In this document: one piece after another, positions 1-8,656 of the stretch | How the letters are laid out: each line of letters starts with the position of its first letter | Position numbering within the stretch: the first letter of the stretch is position 1 | Source: Viridibacterium curvum | GTDB lineage: Bacteria > Pseudomonadota > Gammaproteobacteria > Burkholderiales > Rhodocyclaceae | Direction of reading: 5' to 3' | Length of the DNA: 64,000 nucleotides | NCBI RefSeq assembly: GCF_039544165.1 | Contig: NZ_BAABLD010000005.1 | Span: forward strand, 1 to 64,000 | Made by a program: the position numbers and the translations under genes | Notes under the pieces: generated by a model | Told to the model about the DNA's origin: nothing | The model's input: only the letters and a program-made list of their open reading frames with translations | Databases searched by the model: none

Positions 1-771
1 GATGTTGCGTGTGTTGCTGCCCGTCGTCGAACCATCATTGACCGTGAAGGTGACGGTGCGTGTGCTGGTGCTCGGGTTGTCCGAGGTGTTCTGGTAGGTG
101 ATGGAGCGCAGCGCGGTCTGGTAGTTGGCGACGGTCGTTGTGCCGCTGAGTGTCAGTACGCCGGTGGTGGCGTTCCACGAACCCGTGATGCCCAGCTGGT
201 TGGTGAAGGCCAGCACGTCCTGCGATGAGCTGTAGTTGCTGCTGATCGTGATCGTCGCGCCGGTCATGTTGGTGGTGTCGGCGTCGGTGATCGTTAGCGC
301 GCTGTCGATGACTGTCGCTGCGGCGTTCTCGGTGTAGCTCAGCGTGGTGCCAGTCGTCGTGACGACCGGCGCGTCGTTGACGGCAGCGACACTGATGTTG
401 CGTGTCGCGGTGTCTGTGGCGGTACCGTCACTGACCGTGAAGGTGACGGTGCGCGTGCTGGTGCTGGGGTTGTCCGAGGTGTTCTGATAGGTGACAGAGC
501 GCAAAGCCGTCTGATAGTTGGCGACAGTGGCTGAGCCGCTCAGCGTGAGCGTGCCGGTCCCCGAGTTCCATGAGCCGGTAATGCCGTTCTGGTTGGTAAA
601 GGCCAGCACATCCTGCGCGGAGCTGTAGTTGCCGGATATCTGGATCGTGGCACTGCTCAGCGTGGTGTTGTCGGCGTCGGTGACGGTCAGGCCGGTGTCA
701 ATCGCGGTGGCCGCAGCGTTTTCGGTATAGCTGAGCGTCGTGCCGGTCGTGGTCAGGACCGGCGCCACATT
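1..771 (-). repeat. Tandem 393-bp coding repeat in the adhesin gene
   Basis: Matching landmarks recur exactly 393 bp apart: gatgttgcgtgt at 1 and 394, and gaccggcgc at 364 and 757. The unit therefore encodes 131 residues and stays in frame. One complete copy (about 379-771) and most of another are visible; the left copy is cut by the window edge. The copies are close at nucleotide level but not identical, as expected for repeated Ig-like adhesin domains that expand and contract by recombination. Confidence 0.8.
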
Positions 772-2151
772 GGGCGCCGCCTTGAGCGACACGCCAGTTG
801 CAGCCCATTCGCTGCTGGTAATGGTCCAGCTCATGGTGACCGAGGCCGCGCCGGCTTCGGTGCTGCTGCCACCCCATGCGTCCGCCGATGCCGTGCCGTT
901 GCGTAGTGACCACAGTTGAGTCTGCCCGGCGCCGACGGTTGACGTCGTGTTCTGGCGCGATGCGACAACGTCGATGACCAGTTCGCCGGTCGCGGATGAC
1001 ACGGCGAGGCTGGCCGTGCCGCTGCTGCCATCAGCGGTGGCCACGGTGCCGAAGGTGGTGGTCTGGTTTACGTTGAAGAAGCTCGATGCACCGGCGACGA
1101 ATTCGTGCGTTGTGGGCAGGGTGACGACAACGTTGGCCGTGCCCGCCGTGGGGCTTTTCAGGTACCACAGCTCCGCCGTCACAACGCCAAGGGCATCAGT
1201 GACCGAGCTGAGCTTGGTGAGCGCGACACCACCATAGGTGACTGACGAGGCGCCTGCGTTGTAGCGCAGCGAGACTTCGACGATGAGGATGCCGTTGGAA
1301 CCGCTGCCTACAGTGTGTGCGAAGCTCAGGCTCGTGGAGCCAAGCGTGGAAGTAGCGGCCGAGCTGACGGCGTCTTGCACGATGGCGAGTGTACCGTTCC
1401 AGTTTTGCTGGGTCGCTGCATCGACAACGACAGCCGTTTCGATGGCGCCGTGACGGTATTCCAGGGTCCAGTCACCGCCTTGTGTCGCGTTGCCGGTGAG
1501 GTCGTCACTGGCGGCGATATCGGCACCGGTCAGTGCGGCAAGCTGGTCGGCGAGCGCGACGCCAGCGTCGTTGGCGGTGAGGTTACAGCCGTACAGCAGG
1601 ATATCGGCCTCGCTGTTGAGGGCGTTGCTCCAGCCGCTGATTTCTGCCGAGCGCGCCTGCAGGCTGGCGGCGTCGAGACGGGTGCTGCCGAGCTGTAGCG
1701 CCCCGGCCGTGCCGTGGGTGATGAAGTGCAGGGCGGAGAGATCGGTGCGGCCCTGTAGCGCGGCGCTGACGCGCGCGATGCCGTCTTCGCCCGGGTTGAG
1801 CGTAACGACTTCTATGTCGGGGCGAGTTTCCTGCAGGTTGCCCAGCAGTTGCTGCCAGTTTTCGACCGAGGTGTCGACGAAGACGATCTCTGCGATGCGG
1901 TTCTGTTGCTGCGTGGTATCGGCGGTGGCTGCGGCATGGTTGTCGACAATGCGGACTTCGGCACTATCGGTTTCGAGCAGGCCTGGTGCGATGTCGGCAG
2001 AGTAAAGAAGACGGGCTTCAACCTCCTGAATGACGGCGCGGCGGACAATGGGGGAGGCGGGGTTGAGAGGGACGGCCGGGCGCGCAGGCTGGGGGCTCAG
2101 GAGCTTCCCGACAGCCTGTTTGAAGCGCGTACCGAAATCCCGATATCCCAT
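1..2151 (-). CDS. Large DUF4347-domain, repeat-rich surface protein (C-terminus beyond window)
   Basis: Probable giant secreted adhesin; 717 codons are visible and the frame is still open at the left edge. The ATG at 2151 follows a GGAAGAGGA ribosome site. There is no classical signal peptide. Residues 44-53 read VEARLLYSAD, resembling the LEPR-XLL motif found near the N-terminus of very large surface proteins. A DUF4347 domain follows (about residues 87-250, starting VFVDTSVENW), then a beta-rich Ser/Thr/Ala region, then cadherin/Ig-like repeats of 131 residues with sequences such as TLSYTENAAAT and TDADNTT. It is the last visible gene of the operon, 18 bp after the adaptor gene, and is inferred to be the cargo of the upstream genes. 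Total length and C-terminal signal are unknown. Confidence 0.85.
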   Translation of the reverse strand, partial: MGYRDFGTRFKQAVGKLLSPQPARPAVPLNPASPIVRRAVIQEVEARLLYSADIAPGLLETDSAEVRIVDNHAAATADTTQQQNRIAEIVFVDTSVENWQQLLGNLQETRPDIEVVTLNPGEDGIARVSAALQGRTDLSALHFITHGTAGALQLGSTRLDAASLQARSAEISGWSNALNSEADILLYGCNLTANDAGVALADQLAALTGADIAASDDLTGNATQGGDWTLEYRHGAIETAVVVDAATQQNWNGTLAIVQDAVSSAATSTLGSTSLSFAHTVGSGSNGILIVEVSLRYNAGASSVTYGGVALTKLSSVTDALGVVTAELWYLKSPTAGTANVVVTLPTTHEFVAGASSFFNVNQTTTFGTVATADGSSGTASLAVSSATGELVIDVVASRQNTTSTVGAGQTQLWSLRNGTASADAWGGSSTEAGAASVTMSWTITSSEWAATGVSLKAAPNVAPVLTTTGTTLSYTENAAATAIDTGLTVTDADNTTLSSATIQISGNYSSAQDVLAFTNQNGITGSWNSGTGTLTLSGSATVANYQTALRSVTYQNTSDNPSTSTRTVTFTVSDGTATDTATRNISVAAVNDAPVVTTTGTTLSYTENAAATVIDSALTITDADTTNMTGATITISSNYSSSQDVLAFTNQLGITGSWNATTGVLTLSGTTTVANYQTALRSITYQNTSDNPSTSTRTVTFTVNDGSTTGSNTRNI

Positions 2152-2169
2152 TCCTCTTCCGTCATGCGA

Positions 2170-3066
2170 TCAGTTGAATGCCACCTTGCAGCGCAGCCCT
2201 GACGGCACATTGCCCGGGTTGGGCATTTCGAGCCGGACGCGGAAGGTGTTGCTCGCTGCGTCGATGACCGGATCGACAAGCACTACCGCGGCCGGGCTTT
2301 CCTTCAGGCCGGCCAGTTCCGGCAGCACCTTGACCAACTGGCCGGGGCGAATGCTGTTGAACCGGTTGGCCGGTGCAACGACTTCCACGCGCAGCGGGTC
2401 GATCTGCACGATCTTGAGTATGGGCTTCTGTTCGACACGTTCGCCTGCCGACAGGTAACGATCCACCACGACGCCGTTGATGGGCGAGGAAATAGTGCGC
2501 AGTCCGAGCTGGGCTCTGGCCACTTCGACGTCCTGTTTGGCCGTAATGCGCATCTCCTGCGCCTGGGCGTACTTCATGGCCGCGACTTTGGCTTCGGATT
2601 CCGCCTGGTCGAGCGCCTGTGGTGAGATGAATTGCTTTTCGTAGAGCTCGCGCGCGCGCTCGGCCTTCTTCTGGGCGAACTCGTAAGCGGATTTCGCTGC
2701 AGCGACTTCAGCACGGTTTTCGTAGCGCTGCGAGGCTGCAGCGAGGGAGGCACGCTCGACCTCATCGGTCAGCTGGGCGACAGCCTGGCCTTTCTTGACG
2801 CGGTCACCGCGTTCCACCAGCACCTTGCCCAGCACGCCGGTGACCGGCGTACCGACTTCGGCTTCGGCCGAGGGCATGAGCAGGCAGCCCAGCAGATCCT
2901 CGCGCGCAGGGCGGCTGGCTGGGCGTTCCGCAGCGGGGGCGCTGGCGGCCTGGACGGGAGTGGCCTGTACGGTGAACAACGTAAGGGATGCAATGAGGGA
3001 GGGCAGGGGGCTCAGGCGCAAGGTTCGGTGCAGGGCTCGGTGCAGTGTGGTCATCATCAGGCTCAT
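2170..3066 (-). CDS. HlyD/RND-type periplasmic adaptor subunit
   Basis: A 298-residue membrane-fusion (periplasmic adaptor) protein. The N-terminus has a hydrophobic signal segment ending near VQA (about residue 40). A lipoyl-like half motif (VGTPVTGVLGKV, RGDRVKKGQAV) and an alpha-helical hairpin (about 105-180, rich in Ala, Glu and Lys) follow. The second half motif is ISSPINGVVVDRYLSAGE, then a beta-barrel to the C-terminus. Such adaptors bridge an inner-membrane pump and an outer-membrane channel. It is shorter than typical AcrA-like proteins (about 380) and lacks much of the membrane-proximal domain. It lies 8 bp after the SecA-like gene and 18 bp before the adhesin, in one operon. No partner pump is in view, so it is inferred to work with the two neighbouring HlyD fusions. 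Confidence 0.85.
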   Translation of the reverse strand: MSLMMTTLHRALHRTLRLSPLPSLIASLTLFTVQATPVQAASAPAAERPASRPAREDLLGCLLMPSAEAEVGTPVTGVLGKVLVERGDRVKKGQAVAQLTDEVERASLAAASQRYENRAEVAAAKSAYEFAQKKAERARELYEKQFISPQALDQAESEAKVAAMKYAQAQEMRITAKQDVEVARAQLGLRTISSPINGVVVDRYLSAGERVEQKPILKIVQIDPLRVEVVAPANRFNSIRPGQLVKVLPELAGLKESPAAVVLVDPVIDAASNTFRVRLEMPNPGNVPSGLRCKVAFN

Positions 3067-3074
3067 TGAGAACG

Positions 3075-5039
3075 CTATTCCGCAGGGCGGCCGAACAGCA
3101 GCTGCTGGCGTGCTGTTTCGTCCTGGCTGCGCAAGCGACGACGCGCCTTGCGGGCGCGTGCGTCTTCACGGGATTGCGTCAACCCGGCAAGGGCTCTCGC
3201 AACGGGTAACGGCAGTTGGCCGCGGGAATTGAGGATTGCGCCGAGAAGCCGACGGACGGCAGCAGGAATGGTTCTGCCCAGCAGCCCTTCATCGAGTGAC
3301 AGGCAGGTCTCCGCACTGCCGCGTTGCCCCTGGCGGCCGGCGCGGCCATGCAGCTGGCGGTCGATGCGGCGCGAGCTGTTGTGCTGGCAGGAAATGACGT
3401 GCAGACCGCCCAGCGCGGCGACGGCGGTGTCGATGTGGATGTCGGTGCCGCGGCCGGCCATGTTGGTGGTGACGGTGATTGCGCCAGCGTGGCCGGCGCG
3501 CGAGACGAGTTCGGCTTCTTCGCGATCCTGGCGGGCGTTGAGCACGCGGTGCGGCAAGCCCCGGGCGGCCAGCAGACGGCTCAGCAGCTCCGAATCGCGG
3601 ACCGAGTCGGTGCCGATCAGTACCGGTTGGCCCGTTGCGTGATGTTCAATGATTGCGTCAATGACATGCTGCCAGCGCGCTTCACGTCGGGCATAGATGA
3701 CAGGTGGCGTGACGCGCAGCTGGGTGGGCTTGTGCGGGGGGATGACCACCACGGACAGGCCGTAGACCTCCAGCAATTCGCGACGCGCTTCACGCAGCGT
3801 GCCGCTGAGGCCGCCGATGCGGTGGTAGCGCGGGAAGAAGCGCTGGAAAGTGATCTGCGACAGCACGCGGGTAGCGGGTGTCGGCTTGCAGCCTTCAAGA
3901 ATTTCCACCATCTGCTGCAGGCCCTTCGACCACGCGCGACCTTCGGCAACGCGACCACTATTGGGGTCGACGATGTGTACCTTGTCGTCGCGCACGATGT
4001 AGTGTTCATCGCGACGGTAGCGGTGCAGGGCGGTGAGGGCCAGCGTGACAAGCTCGCGGCGGTACATGGGGACGGACCACAGGGCGGCGTCATTGGCATC
4101 CGCCATGGTGTCGACGATGGCTTCACCGGCAGGCAGCAGCTGACAGCCGTGCGCCGCGGAAGCGAAGTGCTGTCCAGTTTGCAGCTCGCGTGCGATCTGC
4201 AGTGCCAGCTGGCACAGGGCGATCTGCTGCGGGTCGGCACAGGACTCCGAGAGGATGAAGGGCGTCATGGCCTCATCGATCAGCACGCTGTCGGCTTCGT
4301 CGATGACGGCCATGCACAGGCCGCGCAGGACACGTGTCGAGGTTCCCGCGTCAGTCTCTGCCGTGGTTGGCGATGGCGACAAGCGATCACGCAGGTAGTC
4401 GAAGACCAGTTCCTTGGCACTGCAGTACGTGACATTCGCGGCGTAGGCTTCGATGCGTTCATCGCGCTTGTGGGTGGCGCCAACCGATGACACGCGCAGC
4501 CCCAGCAGGCGATAGAGCGGACGTAGCTGGTCTGCGTCGCGTGCGGCGAGGTAGTCGTTCGAGGTGATGACATGCACCGGCACGCCGGCCAGCGCAGCCG
4601 TGGCCGCTGCCAGCGCCGTCGCGAGCGTCTTGCCCTCGCCGGTGGGCATCTCTGCCAGCTGGCCACGCAGCACGGCGAGTGCGGCCATGATCTGGTTGTC
4701 GCGCAAGTTGTGGCCGGTCACGGCACGCACGCAGACCAGCACGCCGGCCATGCAGCGCAGGGCGGCATCGGATTCGAGGCCGTCACGCCCCAGTTCCGCA
4801 CGCGCGATGTTGATGGCCTGCCGCAATTGCATGCCTGGCATGGGGGGCATCGCGGCGAGGTGTTTGCGCACGCGGGCAAGGTCGCGTGCCAGCGTACGTT
4901 GGCGACTGTGTAGCGACAGTGCCGTGTTTTCGAAACGCGCCCGCAGTGAGGCCAGCAGCGGTGGCAACGCAGGGGATGACGTGCTCTCAGGGTAAGGACC
5001 GAACAGCGGGCCGGGGAGAGCGAGGACAGGCTGGCGCAT
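3075..5039 (-). CDS. SecA-like ATPase, C-terminally shortened
   Basis: A 654-residue relative of the SecA preprotein motor. Visible motifs: Walker A MPTGEGKT (131-138), DEAD/Walker B VIDEADSVLIDEA (about 245-257), preprotein-binding region ending HYIVRDDKVHIVD (346-358), TNMAGRGTDIHID (525-537) and the arginine-finger region SRRIDRQLHGRAGRQG (556-571). The catalytic core therefore looks intact. Housekeeping SecA is about 900 residues; this protein stops about 70 residues after the second motor domain, so most of the helical scaffold, the helical wing and the zinc-binding tail are missing. The start codon sits 2 bp after the M50-HlyD stop. It is inferred to be a specialised export motor for this operon. 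It is unlikely to be the essential SecA because of truncation and context. Confidence 0.88.
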   Translation of the reverse strand: MRQPVLALPGPLFGPYPESTSSPALPPLLASLRARFENTALSLHSRQRTLARDLARVRKHLAAMPPMPGMQLRQAINIARAELGRDGLESDAALRCMAGVLVCVRAVTGHNLRDNQIMAALAVLRGQLAEMPTGEGKTLATALAAATAALAGVPVHVITSNDYLAARDADQLRPLYRLLGLRVSSVGATHKRDERIEAYAANVTYCSAKELVFDYLRDRLSPSPTTAETDAGTSTRVLRGLCMAVIDEADSVLIDEAMTPFILSESCADPQQIALCQLALQIARELQTGQHFASAAHGCQLLPAGEAIVDTMADANDAALWSVPMYRRELVTLALTALHRYRRDEHYIVRDDKVHIVDPNSGRVAEGRAWSKGLQQMVEILEGCKPTPATRVLSQITFQRFFPRYHRIGGLSGTLREARRELLEVYGLSVVVIPPHKPTQLRVTPPVIYARREARWQHVIDAIIEHHATGQPVLIGTDSVRDSELLSRLLAARGLPHRVLNARQDREEAELVSRAGHAGAITVTTNMAGRGTDIHIDTAVAALGGLHVISCQHNSSRRIDRQLHGRAGRQGQRGSAETCLSLDEGLLGRTIPAAVRRLLGAILNSRGQLPLPVARALAGLTQSREDARARKARRRLRSQDETARQQLLFGRPAE

Positions 5040-5041
5040 GA

Positions 5042-7219
5042 TCAGGGCAGGCTGCCTGGAAGCGATGCGGGCATGTCACCCGGGTGAGCGCCGAGCTGTT
5101 TGACGAACAGCTGGCGGAAACGCCGCGAGAACTGCATGGCGATGGTTTCGGGCGGATGGTCGAAACGCACCCAGGCGCGACTGCCGATGCGCTGCAGGTG
5201 CTCGCCGGGAACTTCGACGTCGACGAGGAAGAAGGATTCGAGCGTGCGCAGGCCTTCCTGGTCGGCCGGGTCGGTCACCATGCGGCCGCCCCCACGGTCG
5301 CCGAGCACGATGCTGGGCAGCTGGAAGCTTGCCGCCGGCGTGTGCTTGACCAGACGTGCGGTGAGCTCCTTGTCGCGTGCTTCGGCCATGCGCACTTCGA
5401 CGCCGCGCACGTCTTGTCGCAGCTGCTCGATCTCGGTCTGCTCAAGTGCGGTGCGGATCACCACGCGATCTGGCGAGACGACGTGTGCGACCTGCGCGCC
5501 CCGGGCCAGGAAGCGGCCCGGCAGGTCTTCCGGGCGCAGAATGGCGAGACGGCCGTCTGCCGGGCTGCGGACGACGAGCCGCTCGATGCGCTCGTCAAGC
5601 TCCTGCAGGCGCTCGTCCAGTTTGCCGAGTTCTTCGCGCAAGGCGACTGCGGTGCCGGGTTCGTTGATGAGGGCGCCACTGAAGGCGATCTGCAGGCTGT
5701 TGCGACGCGTCTCCATCTGGATGCGCTCGGCCTCCAGCTCGCGATTGCTGAGGCGCAGGAGTGCCTGCCCCGTCTTGACGGTATCGCCTTCGCGCACCAT
5801 CACTTCGTCGACGAAGCCTTCGGTGTCGGCACGCACGACAGCGTCATCCGGCACCCACACGACACCTTCAGCATGGGTACGCGATGGCAGGGGCAGAACG
5901 CCGATTACGCCGATGAGGGCCACCAGCATTGCGGCGAAACCGAGCAGGGCGCGTGGCCGGTGCGCTTCGATGCGCGGATTGGAAAGCACCAGTTGCGTGA
6001 GGCCGACCAGTGGCCGGATCAGGTAGCGCCACAGCAGCCAGGCGGCCATTGCACAGCCCAGCAGCAATTGCTTGCTGAGCAGCCAGAAAAGCATGCCCGC
6101 GTACAGAACGATGCGCCAGATGAAGGCGGCGATGCCATAGCTCACCAGCAGGCCACGTTGCGTGTCGGTGCCCGGAGGCCTGCCCAGCCCTGTGTTGCCG
6201 AGAATCCAGCGTTCGCCGAGATAGCGTAGCCAGGCATCGGAGCGGGCCGCGAGTCCCGGTACTTCGAGCCAGTCAGTGAGCACGTAGTAGCCGTCGTAAC
6301 GCATCAGCGGATTGGCATTGACCAGCACGGTCGACAGGCCCCCTATGGCCATGCAGGCAAACGCAATGTCGCGCACCCAGCCGTCGGCAACCAGCAGCCA
6401 GACGCACAGTGCGAGAAAGGCGATGCTGGTCTCGGCAATCACACCCATGGCGCTGACCAGCATGCGCTGGTACTTGTCGGGGAAGGCCGAGGCCGCCGAG
6501 GCATCGACGTAGGGTACGGGCGTCAGCAGAAACAGCGTGGCGCCAACTTCATGCACCTCGCCTTGCCAGTGCCGGATGGCGAGTGCGTGCGCCAGCTCGT
6601 GGATGAACTTGATGACGGGATAGAGCAGCCAGACAAGCAGCAGGTTGCGGGGTGACAAGCCGTTCACGCTGGCGAAGTTGCTCAGGTCTGCAGCGTTGAC
6701 GCTGGCGAGCGTAATGCCGATCAGCATGGCAAGAGCCCACAGCCACAGCATGTAGCGATGGAACAGGCTTTTGATCAACGGCATCAATGCGTCCAGCAGT
6801 GGGGTGGGGTCAAACAAGGCGACGCGCAGCGCCATGGGGTTGAGCGGATTGCTGGCGCGACGACGACGGTCAGCGACGTCGAAGATTCCGCCGAGGTCGG
6901 GCGAGTACTCACTCTGGATCATGCCTGCCGAACTGAGCTCGGACAGGATGGCGAGCACCTCGGTCTGGGAGGGGGCCTCGGTACCCATCTGGCGGACGAG
7001 GCCGTCCCAGATCTGTTGCACGGACTGACGTCCGTCGAGGCGTCCGACGACCTGGTAGCCCAGCGAATTGACGCGGAACTGGCGCGCGCCGGTGCTGCTG
7101 GTGACGACGTACCATTGCTCGCCGCGGAACACCTGCCGGCGGACCTGCGCGGTGCTGACCAGGCGCGGGTGCAGCTGCGCAGCGCGGTACCAGTAGGGGC
7201 TGAAAAGGGATTCGGCCAT
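5042..7219 (-). CDS. PqqD-like / M50 site-2 protease / HlyD fusion protein
   Basis: A 725-residue inner-membrane protein with three parts. Residues about 30-105 resemble the PqqD peptide-binding fold (RQFRVNSLGYQVVGRLDG). Residues about 130-440 form an M50 metalloprotease membrane domain with the zinc motif HELAH (207-211) and a third-ligand motif NPLMRYDG (303-310). This resembles the YydH-type putative peptide zinc metalloproteases. Residues about 450-725 are an HlyD-like adaptor: lipoyl half motifs (EGFVDEVMVREGDTVKTGQ and RSPADGRLAILRPEDL) flanking a coiled coil. The architecture suggests a protein that recognises a peptide, may cleave it in the membrane, and connects to a periplasmic conduit. 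It lies 12 bp after the GAF-HlyD gene and 2 bp before the SecA-like gene. Domain calls are firm; the function is inference. Confidence 0.88.
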   Translation of the reverse strand: MAESLFSPYWYRAAQLHPRLVSTAQVRRQVFRGEQWYVVTSSTGARQFRVNSLGYQVVGRLDGRQSVQQIWDGLVRQMGTEAPSQTEVLAILSELSSAGMIQSEYSPDLGGIFDVADRRRRASNPLNPMALRVALFDPTPLLDALMPLIKSLFHRYMLWLWALAMLIGITLASVNAADLSNFASVNGLSPRNLLLVWLLYPVIKFIHELAHALAIRHWQGEVHEVGATLFLLTPVPYVDASAASAFPDKYQRMLVSAMGVIAETSIAFLALCVWLLVADGWVRDIAFACMAIGGLSTVLVNANPLMRYDGYYVLTDWLEVPGLAARSDAWLRYLGERWILGNTGLGRPPGTDTQRGLLVSYGIAAFIWRIVLYAGMLFWLLSKQLLLGCAMAAWLLWRYLIRPLVGLTQLVLSNPRIEAHRPRALLGFAAMLVALIGVIGVLPLPSRTHAEGVVWVPDDAVVRADTEGFVDEVMVREGDTVKTGQALLRLSNRELEAERIQMETRRNSLQIAFSGALINEPGTAVALREELGKLDERLQELDERIERLVVRSPADGRLAILRPEDLPGRFLARGAQVAHVVSPDRVVIRTALEQTEIEQLRQDVRGVEVRMAEARDKELTARLVKHTPAASFQLPSIVLGDRGGGRMVTDPADQEGLRTLESFFLVDVEVPGEHLQRIGSRAWVRFDHPPETIAMQFSRRFRQLFVKQLGAHPGDMPASLPGSLP

Positions 7220-7231
7220 CGGCGTGCTCCC

Positions 7232-8656
7232 TCAGCCGGCGATCCGCCACAGCTGGAAGCGCAGCCACTCAAGCAGGCGTCCGCCGAGCTGCTGCGCCAA
7301 TGGCTGCGGCTTGAGGTCAATACGCACCACCCCCTCCAGGCCGGGGCGAAGTCCGGGCATTCCGTTCTCAAGCAAAGCCTGGACTTCGAAAACGTTGTGC
7401 CCTTCGACGAAGCGCGCCAGCGGTGTAATGCGTTCGATCTTCACGTTGAGCTTTTCGTAGGGCATTGCCGACAGCGTCAGGCGTCCGCGCATGCCGGATT
7501 GAATGGCCTGGATATCCCGGTCCTCGATCTGCAGCACGATGCGGAAACCATCATTGGGGGCCAGCGTCATTAGCGTATCGCCGCGCTTGATGGGGGCTCC
7601 GATCTGCTGCTGCAAATCGCCCTGGATGACCAGGCCATCGAAGGGCGCTGTGATCTGCGTGCGCGACAGCTGTTCTTCTATGAGATCGAGCTGGGCGCTG
7701 GTTTCGTCAACACGCGCCTGGGCCACGACCATGCGGGCGCGGTCCTGGCGTGCGAAAGCGTCCGCATGTTCGCTGCGGAAGCGGGCAAGTTCGCTCTCCA
7801 GCTTGCGTTGCTGGGTGCGCAATTCCTGGTCGGCAAGCTGGAGCAGGGGCTGGCCCATGGTCACCGAGTCGCCAGGGCGCACGAAGACTTCCTTGATGAA
7901 GCTGTCGATCGGTACGGTGACGCTGCGCTGGATCAGGCCTTCGAGTCGCGCAGGGGCCGTAACGTTGGCGGGCACTGGAACCAGGCTGAGACTACCGAGG
8001 GTCAACAGCAGGGTGAAAGCGATGGCCTTGGTCTTATAGTGGCCGCGCGAGACGAGGTTGCGCAGCGTGCCGAACAGGTCCCGCTTCAAGCGTGCCCAGG
8101 CCGAATCCTGGCTGCGCTGTTTGAGAAACAGCACCGCGCCAACGCTGATGGCCAGGGTCTCGAGGGACTGGATGTCAGTGTTCGGCCAGAGGCGTTTGTG
8201 CTCGCGGATCAGGGTCAGGGCGCCGACCACCCGTTGTTCGGCAATCAGGGGCAAGGTCAGCACCGACTCACCGATACCTGCGCTGGCCAGATCGGCGTGC
8301 ATCAGCGTAATGCGGGGCGGATCGTCTTCTTCGGGCGGAAAGCGCAAGGTAGCGGCCTGGTCTACGGTTTCGTCCATGGCCGCAGCGACCAGGCGTGACA
8401 GGCGCAACTCGCTGCGCAGATCGGCTACGCCGGACCAGGCAGCCAGACGGCAGCTGCTGCCGTGCAGCATGCCGATGATCACGTGATCGCATTCGTAGCT
8501 GCGCGCGATTTCACTGGCAACAGCCGTCGCCGCCACTGCGAAGCTTTGCTGCGCCAGCGCCAGACGAACGAAATCCAGCGTCGGCGGACGCTCAGGCTTG
8601 CGCTGTGGCGGTTCACTGCTGACGATGGAAAGGCTGCTTACAGGGTTCGGCTTCAT
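7232..8656 (-). CDS. GAF-domain / HlyD-type membrane fusion protein
   Basis: First gene of the operon, 474 residues. An N-terminal GAF-like domain (about residues 25-180) precedes one transmembrane segment (about 205-230, AIAFTLLLTLGSLSLVP). The rest is HlyD-like: VTVPIDSFIKEVFVRPGDSV, a coiled coil (about 275-325), then TQITAPFDGLVIQG and a barrel domain. The topology suggests a cytoplasmic sensory or regulatory GAF domain joined to a periplasmic adaptor. GAF domains usually bind small ligands or mediate dimerisation, so export could be gated by a cytoplasmic signal. The ATG at 8656 has only a weak ribosome site. The pairing with a second HlyD fusion in the next gene suggests a hetero-oligomeric adaptor ring. 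Confidence 0.85.
   Translation of the reverse strand: MKPNPVSSLSIVSSEPPQRKPERPPTLDFVRLALAQQSFAVAATAVASEIARSYECDHVIIGMLHGSSCRLAAWSGVADLRSELRLSRLVAAAMDETVDQAATLRFPPEEDDPPRITLMHADLASAGIGESVLTLPLIAEQRVVGALTLIREHKRLWPNTDIQSLETLAISVGAVLFLKQRSQDSAWARLKRDLFGTLRNLVSRGHYKTKAIAFTLLLTLGSLSLVPVPANVTAPARLEGLIQRSVTVPIDSFIKEVFVRPGDSVTMGQPLLQLADQELRTQQRKLESELARFRSEHADAFARQDRARMVVAQARVDETSAQLDLIEEQLSRTQITAPFDGLVIQGDLQQQIGAPIKRGDTLMTLAPNDGFRIVLQIEDRDIQAIQSGMRGRLTLSAMPYEKLNVKIERITPLARFVEGHNVFEVQALLENGMPGLRPGLEGVVRIDLKPQPLAQQLGGRLLEWLRFQLWRIAG

Noticed and set aside
3324..4490. 388-codon plus-strand frame opposite the SecA-like gene
   Set aside because: It is a mirror frame of a GC-rich gene with intact SecA motifs on the minus strand; its translation shows no recognisable domain.
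3075..5039. The SecA-like gene as the housekeeping secA
   Set aside because: It lacks the C-terminal scaffold, wing and zinc tail, and is embedded in a dedicated export operon.
5084..6229. 381-codon plus-strand frame opposite the M50-HlyD gene
   Set aside because: The minus-strand protein carries clear protease and adaptor motifs; the plus frame has none.
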